DNA of 64,000 nt from Dolomedes plantarius (Eukaryota; Arthropoda; Arachnida; Araneae; Dolomedidae), in NCBI GenBank assembly GCA_907164885.2, contig OU015496.1, forward strand, positions 135,335,820-135,399,819, in the 5' to 3' direction. Of this stretch, positions 21,128-32,535 are shown piece after piece (the first letter of the stretch is position 1; every line of letters starts with the position of its first letter). A program made the translations under genes and the position numbers. Below the pieces are notes generated by a model. The model saw only the letters and a list, made by a program, of their open reading frames with translations. It was not told where the DNA came from and made no database searches.

Positions 21128-22153
21128 ATGGCGACCGATTCAGCCGTTAGCGGGAAAACTCCCGGCTTTACGCATTTAGTGTCCACGTTCGATGGTGCCC
21201 CTGATTCAGACTGCAATGCGTTTTTCATACAATTCGAGGCTTTAGCAACATTGGGACAATGGTCGCCCGTAGAGAAGATCGCAATTCTTAAGTCGCGGTT
21301 AAGAGGTAATGCGCTGAAATTCATAACATGTTCTCCCCAACTACGCGAAGAACAATCGTACGACATAATAAAAGATCAATTGATAAATTTTTTTTCGGAG
21401 AAACCGAATGCACAGACGTTACACACAGCGTTTAACAATCTACGTCAGCAGGAGAACGAGCTAGTTAAAACTTTAGCGTATAGGGTTGCAACTGCCACCC
21501 AAAATTATCTAGAGGTAGATTTCGCGTCAGCCGAGGGGGTTAAAATACTCGAAAAATTAAAATTATCTAAATTTCTGGACGCCCTAAATAATAACTTGAA
21601 ACGTGAAGTTTTAAAATTAAACCCTTCTACGTTTGCCGACGCAGTCAAATATGCGCAAAGCGTTGAAATAGCTATGCAAACGACTCCCGAGCCCAATAAT
21701 TCGAGTTCTCAAATTGACCCCAACACTGCCGCCTTGCTCGAGATGCAAAGAATACAGCAGAAACAAAATACAAAAATTATCGAGTCTCTAACGCAAGAAA
21801 TAAATACTTTGCACCTAGAAAACCACCGTCCGCAAAATAAAGAACCGCGATTTAGTGAGGACTCTTATTCAACTCCACAGCCCGTAAACGATGTCCGAAT
21901 TTGCCTCTATTGTGGTCAAACGAGCCACTTTCTACGTAATTGCATACACTATAGTAGGGAACACACCAGCCAAAATTACCAACCCCATAATAGAACCTTT
22001 TACTCCCCAGGACAAAGGACTGACTCTCGCCGTTACGATCGAACACAGGACGTTAGAAGGGGGGGAAAGAATCCCTATCATCAAAACCGGGACACACGAA
22101 CGAGGGGTCCGCGTTATTATCACTCCAGACAGGACAGAAGTAATTTTTTATAG
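21128..22153 (+). CDS. gag: Gypsy Gag protein, 341 residues
   Basis: The first ATG (MATDSAVSG) is taken as the start although the frame is open slightly further up. Residues about 15-200 form a capsid-type region (STFDGAPDSDCNAFFIQFEA, LRGNALKF, NLRQQENELVKTLAYRV). A single CCHC zinc knuckle, CLYCGQTSHFLRNC, sits at residues 259-272 (Cx2Cx4Hx4C), followed by an Arg/Tyr-rich tail that should bind nucleic acid. The ORF stops at TAG 22151-22153, immediately after a slippery heptamer that gives access to pol in the -1 frame. It forms the virus-like particle and packages element RNA. Confidence 0.9.
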   Translation: MATDSAVSGKTPGFTHLVSTFDGAPDSDCNAFFIQFEALATLGQWSPVEKIAILKSRLRGNALKFITCSPQLREEQSYDIIKDQLINFFSEKPNAQTLHTAFNNLRQQENELVKTLAYRVATATQNYLEVDFASAEGVKILEKLKLSKFLDALNNNLKREVLKLNPSTFADAVKYAQSVEIAMQTTPEPNNSSSQIDPNTAALLEMQRIQQKQNTKIIESLTQEINTLHLENHRPQNKEPRFSEDSYSTPQPVNDVRICLYCGQTSHFLRNCIHYSREHTSQNYQPHNRTFYSPGQRTDSRRYDRTQDVRRGGKNPYHQNRDTRTRGPRYYHSRQDRSNFL

Positions 22154-22192
22154 AAAGGAGGGGAATTTCAAGTCAACACTATGTTATTCCCC
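22144..22192 (+). promoter_or_regulatory. Programmed -1 ribosomal frameshift signal
   Basis: The heptamer T TTT TTA (22144-22150, in gag phase AAT TTT TTA TAG) abuts the gag stop. Nine bases later GGGGAAT (22160-22166) pairs perfectly with ATTCCCC (22186-22192), with an optional AAC/GTT inner stem. Slippage by -1 places ribosomes in the pol frame, which is open from 22144. Heptamer type, spacer length and stem position all match the canonical retroviral arrangement. Confidence 0.85.
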
Positions 22193-25100
22193 GGGTATTT
22201 GAAAGCTTCACGGAGGAACAAGAAATAAGGACCTCGAACAACCATGTTGGTGGTAAAACGGAACGGATTTTCTCTAACGCGAATTTAGGGGGTAACCTTC
22301 AACTCCCTACAGTGTTCGTGAATTTTAATACCCAGACAGGGGCCACCTTTCTCATTGATTCAGGGGCTTCGGTCAGCGTCGTGGCATACGAAACGTTCAA
22401 TGAAATACGACATATAATTAAGTGTAAATTCATATCTCGATCAGTCGCAATCAAAACATTAACTGGCAACGATTTAAAGTACTCGAATTGCGTGGAAATT
22501 CCATTTAAAATCGGTAACAACCATTTTAGGCAAATGTTTTACGTCACGACCGCGCCTTTCACTCAGGAGTTCTCTGGAATCTTGGGTTTTGATTTCTTGA
22601 AGAAAAATCAGGCCATTTTGGACACTCATGATAACGCACTTAGGATACGGGATATACAAATACCGCTAAATAATTCCTTAGCCTCGGTGCCGTCAAATCA
22701 AGTTCATTCCATTCGAATATCCGAAAAGGCAATCATAGAACCTAATAATTCCATTTTGGTACACAGTAACTGCTCGAATAACTACTATAATGACCAGTCA
22801 TTAAGTTTTCGCCCTCGGGAGTTTAAACATGAAATTTATGTTCACCCAAATTTTATCAATTGTGGAGGCGAAGATAATAACCTAGTATTAATTTCTAATT
22901 ACACAAAAAATAGGATAGTACTCAACAAAAAAACAACCGTCGGGGAATTTGACCCCAAATCGCAGTATGATAACCCATCGAATCTAAAAAATCGGGAAGT
23001 AAAACACATGAACTCTATATCCACGGTAGCCGAGATTCGGCGAAAGGAACTGCAAGTCACCGATTTTAATCTAAATCATTTGCCGCACGAACAAAAAGAG
23101 GATTTGCAGGAAACTCTTCTGAAATACGCGGACGTATTTTCAAAGAATATGAATACACTGGGAGCGTCTCAAATTATCAAACCCGAAATTCACCTGAACC
23201 ACCCTTATCCTATTAATGCGCGCCCATACGAAATCCCTTACGCACTGAGGTCCGTAGCAGAAAAGGAATTAGATACCCTACTTAATGCAGGAATTATTTC
23301 TCGAACCACGTCACAGTACGCCTCACCTATATTACTTGTAAAAAAGAACCAACCAAACAAATTTCGCCTAGTATGCGACTTGAGGCTAATTAACCAAATC
23401 TCAGAGCAATACCAATACCCGCTGCCAAAGATCCAAGACATACTCACAAAAATTTCAGGATACAAATATTTCTCGAAATTAGATTTTCATAGCGCATTCA
23501 ACCAAATTATTTTGCCCGAGTCGGAACGCCCAAAAATGGCTTTTACGTCAGAGTTTGGAAATTTTCATTACAACAGATTAGTTTTCGGGCACAAGAATAG
23601 CGCCGCATACTTCCAGCAAGCAATTGATTTATGTTTGAATGGCTTAAATAGTGAGGATATCTACGCATATATAGACGATATAGTCCTGGCGGCCAATTCC
23701 TATTCCGAAATGAAAAGAAAACTACTTTTAGTGTTCGATCGGTTGAGAAAATACAACCTCACTTTGTCCCCAGATAAGTGCGAATTTTTTTTAACGAAAA
23801 TGGAATACCTAGGATTCACCATATCAAACAAAGGCCTTAGCCCTTCGATTCAAAATACAGAAAAAATTTTGTCATTTCAAAGACCTCGCACCCTTAAAAA
23901 ACTAAAGAAGTTTTTGGGACTCTGTAATTTCTATCGGTCACTCATACCGGATTATGCCGAGCTGTCAGCAACATTAAATAAATTAACTCAGAAAGGGGTA
24001 AGATTTAAATGGAGTGTAGAGTGCAACGAAGCTTTCAAAAGCATCCAACGACGGTTCTTTGAAAAACCCTTTATTTTACAGCCGGATTTTAATCAGCCAT
24101 TTTATCTAAATACAGACGCGTCCAAAACAAGCATCTCCGCCGTCCTTATGCAGAAAGGCGAAAATACACTACAGCCCATACTTTACTATAGTAAAATTCT
24201 GAACTCCGCCGAACAGAAATACGCAGCAATAAAATCGGAGTTAATGGCGATCTACTACGGCGTTAAACATTTCAAAAATTTCCTTTACGGATCAAAATTT
24301 TTTATACTCTCTGACCACAAACCTTTACAATACCATCTTAGTCTCACTAACCCAGCGAATATGATTTCAAGGTGGTTGTTGGAACTGGCCGAGTTTAACT
24401 TCGAGTTCATACATGTCCCAGGTAGTGAAAACCTGCTCGCGGATTATATCTCGAGAGATCCTCTGTTAGCGGATCCTGATGACGATGAAGAGCCAAAACA
24501 CCCGCTGATCAATACGCTCACCTCTTCCCAAGCGGCCGTTACGACAGAACAAATTCTGCAAGAACAACTAAAAGATACTACATTAGGGGCAGTACGCAAA
24601 GCTTTAACAATGCGGGATCCCACGATCTCCAAGAATTTGCACAATTATTACATTGACCCGCACACAAATTTATTAATGTTTCGTGCCCAACACACCTATT
24701 CCTCGAGGGAATGTAGCATCCCAAATCGAATCGTCATTCCCCGCTCACTTCAGGCTGAGGCACTTAAATTGTCGCACATCACGCATCAGGGAGTCCAGAA
24801 AACTTATGACATCCTGTCAAAACATTATTTTTGGATAGGCGCATACGCTGACACTCAAAATTACGTAGCTTCCTGCGAAATATGCCGTTCATTCAAAGGG
24901 GTCCATCCTCCTGTTCCCCTAGGAAGAGTCCCGTTACCTTCAATTCCCGGTGAATTCATCTCGCTGGATATTGTCGGGCCGTTTCCGATTACAAAAAAAC
25001 AAAATAAATACATCCTCACAGTGTTAGACCACTTCAGTAAGCATATTGAACTTTTCCCCCTTAGTGATATTTCGGCGGAAACGGTCGCTCAAAAATTAAT

Positions 25101-26091
25101 ATGGTATATCACCGCTTACGGTAAACCGAAGCGAATACTTACTGACCGCGGAACTCAGTTTACATCAACACTTTTTAAAATTCTAGCTCAAAAATTAAAT
25201 GTATCCGCCATGTTATCTTCAGCTTTTAATCCACAATGTAATGGGGCCTCCGAGCGCATAAACATTCAACTTAAACACGCCATGCGGTGTGCGGCGAAAA
25301 GTAACAATTCTTGGGAAGAGGCGATGATCATGCACAAATGTATTTATAATGCCACTCAGCATTCCGCAACAAAGGAGACGCCAAATTTCCTCTTTTTTGG
25401 AAGAGATCTTCCTTTATTTCTAGACACGGACAATTTAAATATCGATCCACCGCCTTTATTCGGTGATTACGCAGCAGAAAAAATTAGAGCTATGACAAAG
25501 GCATATGAAAACGCGCTGAGAAATATGAAAACCGCACAGGAGAAGCAAGAAGAGAGACAATTACTCAAAGCGAAACCCCGAACCCTAATTATCGGGCAAA
25601 AAGTCTTTGTGCGTAACCATCAATCGGCTATCGGTAAGAAAACCTTCAGGGGACCTTATAGAATTACGAATCGCCTTACGCCCCACACTTACAAATTACG
25701 GCTAATCGCGGACCCATACGCTACGGAAATAAATTGTAATATCAATCGAATATACGAATTGCCTGAGCGACGAGAGCACTTGCGTCCAAAGGACACGATA
25801 ACCGGTAACATTCGCGAGGACCCGCAGGATACATTTTCCCCGTTCTCGGAAATGACCCCCCAAAATGAGGAAGAGAATTTTTTCCCCTATGACGAAGATT
25901 TCGAACCTTGCCAACAGTCGCGGGGAGCGCAGTTGACACAGGAACAGGTCGCTAATGTTCCGCCAAAGGAGAATCAGGACAATGAGCAGACGGTCTCGCA
26001 GCCATCAAATCTTCGGGGGGCAACCCATCAGTCAAAAACGCCTTTTATTCAAACTAGATATTTTCTTCGACAGCGAACCCCAAAAACCTAA
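22150..26091 (+). CDS. pol: Gypsy Pol polyprotein (PR-RT-RH-IN), reached by frameshift
   Basis: About 1313 codons follow the shift; no ATG is needed. Counting from 22312: aspartic protease with DSGA (about residue 16), reverse transcriptase with LDFHSAFNQI and the catalytic YIDDIVLA (about residue 452), RNase H with NTDASKT (about 600) and SDHKPLQYH, integrase with the HHCC zinc finger (LSHITHQG...CEIC, about 820-860) and a D-D-E core: LDIVGPFP, TDRGTQF, ERIN. The last Asp and Glu are separated by exactly 35 residues (DD35E). The C-terminus is acidic then Pro/Gln-rich. No stop interrupts the frame and all catalytic residues I looked for are present. It acts in particles and, for integrase, in the nucleus. 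Confidence 0.95.
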   Translation: MERRGISSQHYVIPRVFESFTEEQEIRTSNNHVGGKTERIFSNANLGGNLQLPTVFVNFNTQTGATFLIDSGASVSVVAYETFNEIRHIIKCKFISRSVAIKTLTGNDLKYSNCVEIPFKIGNNHFRQMFYVTTAPFTQEFSGILGFDFLKKNQAILDTHDNALRIRDIQIPLNNSLASVPSNQVHSIRISEKAIIEPNNSILVHSNCSNNYYNDQSLSFRPREFKHEIYVHPNFINCGGEDNNLVLISNYTKNRIVLNKKTTVGEFDPKSQYDNPSNLKNREVKHMNSISTVAEIRRKELQVTDFNLNHLPHEQKEDLQETLLKYADVFSKNMNTLGASQIIKPEIHLNHPYPINARPYEIPYALRSVAEKELDTLLNAGIISRTTSQYASPILLVKKNQPNKFRLVCDLRLINQISEQYQYPLPKIQDILTKISGYKYFSKLDFHSAFNQIILPESERPKMAFTSEFGNFHYNRLVFGHKNSAAYFQQAIDLCLNGLNSEDIYAYIDDIVLAANSYSEMKRKLLLVFDRLRKYNLTLSPDKCEFFLTKMEYLGFTISNKGLSPSIQNTEKILSFQRPRTLKKLKKFLGLCNFYRSLIPDYAELSATLNKLTQKGVRFKWSVECNEAFKSIQRRFFEKPFILQPDFNQPFYLNTDASKTSISAVLMQKGENTLQPILYYSKILNSAEQKYAAIKSELMAIYYGVKHFKNFLYGSKFFILSDHKPLQYHLSLTNPANMISRWLLELAEFNFEFIHVPGSENLLADYISRDPLLADPDDDEEPKHPLINTLTSSQAAVTTEQILQEQLKDTTLGAVRKALTMRDPTISKNLHNYYIDPHTNLLMFRAQHTYSSRECSIPNRIVIPRSLQAEALKLSHITHQGVQKTYDILSKHYFWIGAYADTQNYVASCEICRSFKGVHPPVPLGRVPLPSIPGEFISLDIVGPFPITKKQNKYILTVLDHFSKHIELFPLSDISAETVAQKLIWYITAYGKPKRILTDRGTQFTSTLFKILAQKLNVSAMLSSAFNPQCNGASERINIQLKHAMRCAAKSNNSWEEAMIMHKCIYNATQHSATKETPNFLFFGRDLPLFLDTDNLNIDPPPLFGDYAAEKIRAMTKAYENALRNMKTAQEKQEERQLLKAKPRTLIIGQKVFVRNHQSAIGKKTFRGPYRITNRLTPHTYKLRLIADPYATEINCNINRIYELPERREHLRPKDTITGNIREDPQDTFSPFSEMTPQNEEENFFPYDEDFEPCQQSRGAQLTQEQVANVPPKENQDNEQTVSQPSNLRGATHQSKTPFIQTRYFLRQRTPKT

Positions 26092-27182
26092 ACTACAAAA
26101 ATTTTTTTTTTCTCCCGCCTCGCGGGTTAGAGTCACGGAAAGACCGTTTTGGGAACTGGCCATTCTCAAAAAATTGTCTGACCTGTGGCTGCGTACATGG
26201 GAAGGCTCAGTTTGACGAACTCATTCGTTTTTCACATATAATCTGATCAACTATATGGTATTAACGATGGGCTTCTGAAAACCGAGTTGTAACAAGTAAA
26301 TTTTTTTTTTTTTCTCTCTCTCTTAACTCTTCGTCTTCTGTTATATTGCTATGAGATATCTATATAATTTTTTCTAGGAAACTTAGCAGACTTTAGAATT
26401 TTCGTCGTGGGTTCATTTGTGCGCATAGTTTAAATTCAATTTGACGATGTTTCAGTGGACAAATCTGATGATAGAGCAAAATTTGGCCAATTTCGTTGGG
26501 GAATGAATGAATAAATAAACAAACAAAAACAAAGAAAAAGGAAAATTAAAAAAAAAATATATATATATATATATTATTAAAAGATTAGCGTGTATTGTGT
26601 TTTATTATTGTGTTTTATTATTATTATTATCATTATTAGTACTATTATTATTGAATGCATGGATAGCACATTATATGTTTCACACAAATGGCAGCGCAAG
26701 GAAAAGAGAACAGTTTTACTCTTTCCGCGAGTTAAACACATAATGGCGATTATGCACATTTGCCAACGTTTTTGAAAATTTCATCTTCGCTGTACGATTT
26801 TAGCGGAGAGATTTCTATTTCTGTAAGATAACCCTTTCTTTACATTTTAATCTCTGATCACATGTGTTGATCGAGCCACTATTTTGTTATTATTTGTTTT
26901 ACAGGGTATGCATACCATTTTCTATGATGTTACGTAATGTTGGTCAGAGTTAATGTAAGCTTAAAGAAAACTTTATAAATTTTGAATTTTTTTTTTTAAA
27001 TCAGTAAAACTTGCAGCACTATAAGGGGAGATTTTGACCTCCTGAACTTTTACAACTGATGTCATTCATGATTTTATTTTACTGCCATTGTGACTTTTGT
27101 GCAATTGGAGTCTATTTTGCTGAAGCGAATGGAGCCAATCCGTTCTTCAACCCCTACAGACTGTGGCGTGCCAGCACGCCTA
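26092..27182 (+). other. Long 3' non-coding region of the Gypsy element
   Basis: About 1.1 kb between the pol stop and the polypurine tract. It has T-runs, a short (TA)n near 26557, an ATT-rich stretch near 26610 and no frame over 90 codons, so it is not an intact env gene. Confidence 0.7.
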
Positions 27183-27198
27183 GAAAAGGGGGGGAGTG
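27183..27198 (+). promoter_or_regulatory. Polypurine tract of the Gypsy element
   Basis: GAAAAGGGGGGGAGTG lies directly before the 3' LTR and is the expected plus-strand primer. Confidence 0.8.
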
Positions 27199-27200
27199 AT

Positions 27201-28073
27201 TGTTGTGAAGGATCCACAATTTGGACATTTTGAACTCCTTCCAACGTTATAGCCATTTTGTTCTTCCAACACGATTACGGGGCATAAAACGGCCATATTG
27301 GAACTGCACCAATTTTCCAAGAAACATCACCCCTCCTGAATTCCTCAGGACGCGGGAAAGAAATTCCAGGAAATTCAACGGACTTCCAATTTTCTTGGAA
27401 ATAAGCGTACCACGTGGGTCAACCATGGGAATGTCAGAGCATCCTGCCCTCGAATAAAAAACTCGAAGAGGCAATAAATTTACGTGAATAACTAACCTGG
27501 GGAGGGGTTATGATAAAGATTGGGGGAGCCCCGAGTGTGGGAGAAACGACGTTCGGAGGAGAGCGAGGGAGCGATTGGAGGTAGCGAGCTGCAAGAGAGC
27601 CTGGGAAGGAAAGACGCCCCCGTAAAATGGCGAGATACCGGTCTTCAACCGCCAGCACCGAATCCTGTTGCTTCCGCCAGTGAAGAGCCACATAAATTTC
27701 TACCCGATGCCTAAATCCTCCTCCTGTAGAAGTACCTCAACGAAGCCATGCTCTGCTGTTTTCTTCAAATCTCCCCAGGTTGGTCATAAATTCCCCCTTT
27801 AAATAGTGCTCATGCCTTTTTGAGAGATTTCGAGACTTTTATTTCACTCGACCCGTAATGGTTATGCCGCAGGAAGCGGATGAAGTATGCCCTAATTCGG
27901 TTAAAAATATGTATAGCCAAGATCTTAAATATAATATGTAAACCCGACCTTTTCTTGTAATATATTGTATAATAAATGTTGTTATTTTTATTTATAAACG
28001 CATAGTTCCCTTTGGAGTTCACCTCCCTAAATTTACACAACGCAAAGGGGTATCTCTGGTACCCCTCATAACA
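27201..28073 (+). repeat. 3' LTR of the Gypsy element
   Basis: The 873 bp copy agrees with 19820-20692 wherever compared, including all short translated frames. AACAT follows as the target duplication. Confidence 0.95.
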
Positions 28074-28110
28074 AACATGAGACCTCAAAGGCTAAGAACT
28101 CAAATACTAA

Positions 28111-28247
28111 GGGCCTATTCACATAGAATCCGCAAGTGTCAGAGTAAAATTTTTAACCAATCATATGCCAATCATTGACCCATTTAGCTAATCAGCGCCA
28201 ACGGAATATTTAACACTCACGCTGACGGATTCTGTGTGAACAGGCCC
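28111..28247. mobile_element. 137 bp MITE with GGGCCTATTCACA ends
   Basis: The left end GGGCCTATTCACATAGAATC and the reverse complement of the right end agree over about 30 bases with few mismatches. The middle is AT-rich and contains CCAATCAT and CTAATCAGC motifs. No clear target duplication was found, so the superfamily stays open. Confidence 0.7.
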
Positions 28248-28436
28248 GTAGAATCCCGTTGTACAGAAGTGGGCTTCGCAGTCGGAATACAGAAGGTCGT
28301 TCGCACATTACGGAAGCAATTTTGTAATTTATTTTTGGCGTTTGCATTTTGAGATAAGAATTTGGAAACTTCGGAATAATCGTCTGCTACTGTTTTGTTT
28401 TGATTGGAATGTAAAAAAAAAGATTTATTTTGAAAA

Positions 28437-29550
28437 TGGCTCCTAAAATTGATAGATGGCCCGAAGGTTACGCAACTGCGCTTCCCGAGAAGAAATATCC
28501 GTATCAACAAATTATAAAGAGGTGTAAAAATCGCGGTTATGACATTTAAAAAAAAAGGTATTTATAATATATTAAATTTGAAAGGAAAAAACCGTTTAAC
28601 TGAAAGTAAAAATGAAAACATGAAAGTGAAACCTTATCCTAAGACTGTTCAAATGCAGGTAAATATCAAGAAAGTGAAGTCTCTGATCCTAAAAGAAAAT
28701 CCGCCGACTCAAAGATCCACTGCATCGAAACAAGGAATGTCGTCTGGCAATGCAAGTAAAATCATTCATAAAGACTGGAAGTTAAAAAAGATGTTTAAAC
28801 CTAAAGTTCATCTTTTGCCAAAGCATATTGCTGAAAGTAAAACAAATTGTAGAAAATTATATGAAAAATTCCTAGTTGCTGAAAAATGGAAATTTAGGGT
28901 AACATTCGATGAGGCATAGGTGTATTTAAGTGACTGTAATAAAAAAGATCAATTTTCTGTTGCTCAACTGACGGGAATGACCGTACGAAATGGCTTCGTC
29001 AGTGTACAGAAAAGTTCCCAAAGGGATTCGTGAAAGTTGCAGGATTTTGTTACAACGGCAAATTAAAAATCAAAAAAGCCGCAAGTAAAGCCAAAATTAA
29101 TTCATTCTATCAGCAGAATATTTTAAAACCAATTTTTGAAGAAGAAATTCCAGCCTTATATGGAAAGGACATTGATAAATTTGAGCTTCACATGGACAAA
29201 GCCTCTAGTCACATTTCTAAATACACTGCCGCTTATTTAGCAAAGAAAGAATCAGAAACAGGAATAAAGTGTATCCCATTTAAAGAAATACCTGTAAAAG
29301 CACCTGACGCTTCTCCGATGGACTTTTGAGCTTTCGGTTTGTTAAAACGAGCCTTAGGAAAACGGCATCAAAGAACACTGAACGGACTTGGGAAAACGGT
29401 CCAAGAGGAATGGGGTAAAATTGACATGACAGTACTAAGAAAAAGATTACTTTCATGGAAATTTGAGCTAGAGCTTTGTCAAGATCCATGGCTATCAGAT
29501 AGAAGCAAATCGTCGCAAAAAATACGGCATCGGTCAGGGAACAATTCCTA
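28437..29550 (+). pseudogene. Mariner-like transposase relic (DD41D spacing)
   Basis: The frame opens at MAPKIDRWPEGYATALPEKK but is broken near 28548 (poly-A slip), at 28918 and around 29005-29035. The catalytic landmarks are visible: TFDEA (first Asp), LHMDKASSH (second Asp) and DASPMDF (third Asp). Forty-one residues separate the second and third Asp, unlike the 34 of classical mariners and as described for rosa-type (DD41D) elements. A stop replaces the codon after MDF. The 5' untranslated part may begin right after the MITE; clear terminal inverted repeats were not found. Confidence 0.65.
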
Positions 29551-31448
29551 GTGGACCGTTTCCAGTATGGCATCCGATATGAAATTCGCCCGATCCGATA
29601 TGAAAATGTCGAAATCGGTGCATTTTTTTCCATGAAAGTACATAAATGTTACATAGTTGGAAAGAGCATTAAAAACTGATAATTTTTCCTGCGTAACTTA
29701 TTCTGTTACTTTAATAGTTTTAGAGATATTCCAATTCTAAATGCATACTTCACCAAACAACCGCTATGTCTTACGATGTAAACACAGCGTGATTCTCATT
29801 AAAAATGAATCTTGAAAAGAAATATTTCATCGTGTGTCTAATTTTTAATTATTTTTCTATTTATTTTTCATACTTTCAATTCAAACTTTTTAATCATAAG
29901 TAGATCATTTGAAGATGTCCTGACTTTTTGGGGATTTTTTGGCAATTAAAGGTGAAAAAAATTTAAATTCAAAGGAACTGTGCTTCGAGTGCCAAGTGAT
30001 TCAATAGCTGGGCGAATCCCGGCTAGTTTATACATAAAACTTAACTATCAAAATAGTTTCCATAACGTGCGAACGTCCTTCTGTAGGTGTCGAATTAGTC
30101 GAAGTAGTCGCAAGAACAAATTCGTTTCCCATCTTTTATACTTTAATTAGCCAATAACAGTTCTTGTTTGAATGCGTAATCGCTGGCTTTATTCAAATTA
30201 AGCGTTAGTCTCGTCACAATTGCTCTCTAAACAGCAATCTTTGTAACTGGGAATCGTTGTTTCCTACATTTAGATCGATAGAAAATAAAGAAAAATACAG
30301 AGGAGCAATATGATGAACATGTTGTTCATTAAAGTTATTGGCGAAAATCAAAATTATGTCTTTTATTTTGACCCACTTAATACATGATGTGAAAAAGCAA
30401 GACTTAAACGTTAAAGAGAAGTTGTACTTGAATTCAAAGTTAAAGCTATTAATACTATTTCTACGGCACAGCTATATTTTTCTTGTTGGATGTTGTTACC
30501 ATGGACACGTGCATACTCATATTTACAAGCGATAAAGAAGCAGGAAATTCATGATGAGACATTAAACTGCAACTCTTCTTGCTGTCGAATATTTTATCAT
30601 CGGTCACTAACTTATAAAAGCATTATTTAAACCTCAGTAGATCTCGTGAAATTACAGACAGAAAACTGTTCAGAAGCTTTGAACTATATTTGAGTAATTA
30701 ATATCAACTTTCTTCGTAATAGAGGTACAGAGCGTATGTGTATGTTTTGATTAGATAACATTTAATAATGATCCATACGCTTCCAGCTTCGGTTCAAAAA
30801 AATTTATCAGCGCCCACAGCTCTGTAAATTAGGGTTAATGGAGCGTGGAGGCTTGGTGTCAGGGGTCCGTCCAATATGGGGGCAATACATAACCCTGATA
30901 GCATGTAGGAAGCAATAAATCACATCAGTAAGGGACATAGCACATTGTTAAACGGCACAGCAGTTGGGGATAGCCTCCGATATTCATTCATTCAGTGGAT
31001 GTGGTGGATTAGTCACATCGTTTCGTTGCGGACAGACTGGGAGTGTTCTGTATATTCTTTCAGCAGTGGAGCAAGATAAGATAGCTTTTACCAAGTTCTA
31101 TATAAAAAAAACCACATTTAGTAATATGTAGGATATTTACACGTAATTATGTATTTGTTGATATTTTTTAGTATATATGGGAAAAAAAGAAATAGTATAT
31201 GGACAACGGAGCCTGGCGAAAACATAATTTGTGCAGATGAGGATGCTTGCCTAAAATACTTTTGCAAGAATATAAAGTACCTTTAATGGCAAAAATATCT
31301 GTTTTGAAAAAAAAACATTTTATCAAAAATTAATCTATACCTAGCTATATCTAACGTTTTTATATTCCTACAAATGCTAAAGCAGAGAACAAGTAAATAT
31401 CCCAACTGCTATTATTTTTTTTAATATATGATTTCCGAACTCCTTAGA
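29551..31448. other. Non-coding DNA, nothing recognised
   Basis: The first few hundred bases may be the 3' remnant of the mariner relic. Beyond that I see only AT-rich unique sequence with scattered short frames lacking any family resemblance. Confidence 0.5.
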
Positions 31449-31456
31449 TTATATAT

Positions 31457-31535
<79 letters not shown>
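31449..31535. repeat. (TA)n microsatellite
   Basis: TA repeat with one ACATACA interruption. Its last TA is the target site of the Tc1 element that follows. Confidence 0.95.
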
Positions 31536-31538
<3 letters not shown>

Positions 31539-32535
31539 CGCTGGCCACTGTAAACGCCACACCCAGAAGGAAACATGAAAATAACATGAAATATAACATG
31601 AAAATAACATGAAAATAACATGAAAATAACATGAAGGAAACATGCGAATAACATGAAATTTACAACATGCATTAGCGGAGGTGAGATATGCAAATGATTA
31701 GAATTTCAGCGCAGACGCACATCACGTGCGCCTGTGGCGCCACTTCAAAGCGCTATTTAAGGCTTGGAGATTTCGACGATTTCAAGTTCGGCAATTGTGT
31801 TTTTCTTGTGGTTTTTTCAAAAAAACGATCAATTATGCCTCGTCGAAAACAGCGATCATCTTTTGATCAAGTATCCGAGTTTGACAGAGGAAGGATAGTG
31901 GCCTACAGAGATTGTGGATTACCTTTCAGGGAAATCGGTAGTCGTGTTGGACAAAACCAAACACCTGTAATGCGGATATGTGATCGTTGGATGCAGGAGG
32001 GTACGACGGACCGGCGTGTTCGATCGCATCCACCTCAGCGCACCACTTCACGTGATGACAGTCAAATTGTGCGCATGGCAGTGACGGATCGCTCAGTCAC
32101 ATCACGAACCATAGCACAGCACATGCAGTCTGTAACGCATCATCCAGTGTCTACGCGTACCATTCGACGCCGTTTACAGCAGAGTGGTCTGTCCGCAAGA
32201 CGTCCATTGCTTTGTCTACCCTTGACGCAGAACCACAGACGTCTCCGCCGCCAATGGTGCGATGACAGAAGGATGTGGACGGCAGAATGGAAGGAAATTG
32301 TCTTTACTGACGAGTCACGCTTCTGTCTGCAACACCACGATGGTCGCATTCGAGTCTGGAGACACCGTGAAGAGAGGATGCTGAACAGCTGCGTTATGCA
32401 CCGCCACACTGGTCCTGCACCGGGTAATATGGTATGGGGCGGTATTGGATATCACTCTCGCACACCTCTAGTACGCATTGCCGGTACTTTAAACAGCCAG
32501 CGCTACATCTCCGAGGTGTTGGAGCCACTCATACT
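31536..32535 (+). mobile_element. Tc1-type element copy 1, 3'-truncated
   Basis: The left terminus CACCGCTGGCCACTGTAAA sits directly after a TA and matches the ends of the copies at 52409-53817 and 54875-56282. Just inside it, an ATAACATGAA unit is repeated several times (31572-31660), more than in the other copies. Similarity to the other copies stops near 32535 and no right terminus is present. Confidence 0.85.

Larger units (their letters stand above)
19820..28073 (+). mobile_element. Full-length Ty3/Gypsy LTR retrotransposon (8254 bp)
   Basis: Two 873 bp LTRs of identical length and, in all stretches compared, identical sequence flank gag and pol; AACAT is duplicated at 19815-19819 and 28074-28078. 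The order protease, reverse transcriptase, RNase H, integrase places it in Ty3/Gypsy. Both coding frames are open and a -1 frameshift signal joins them. No envelope-like frame lies between pol and the 3' LTR. It appears young and potentially active. Confidence 0.95.

Noticed and set aside
26092..27182. Possible env gene of the Gypsy element
   Set aside because: No frame above 90 codons, no signal peptide or membrane segment pattern; it is a non-coding 3' region.
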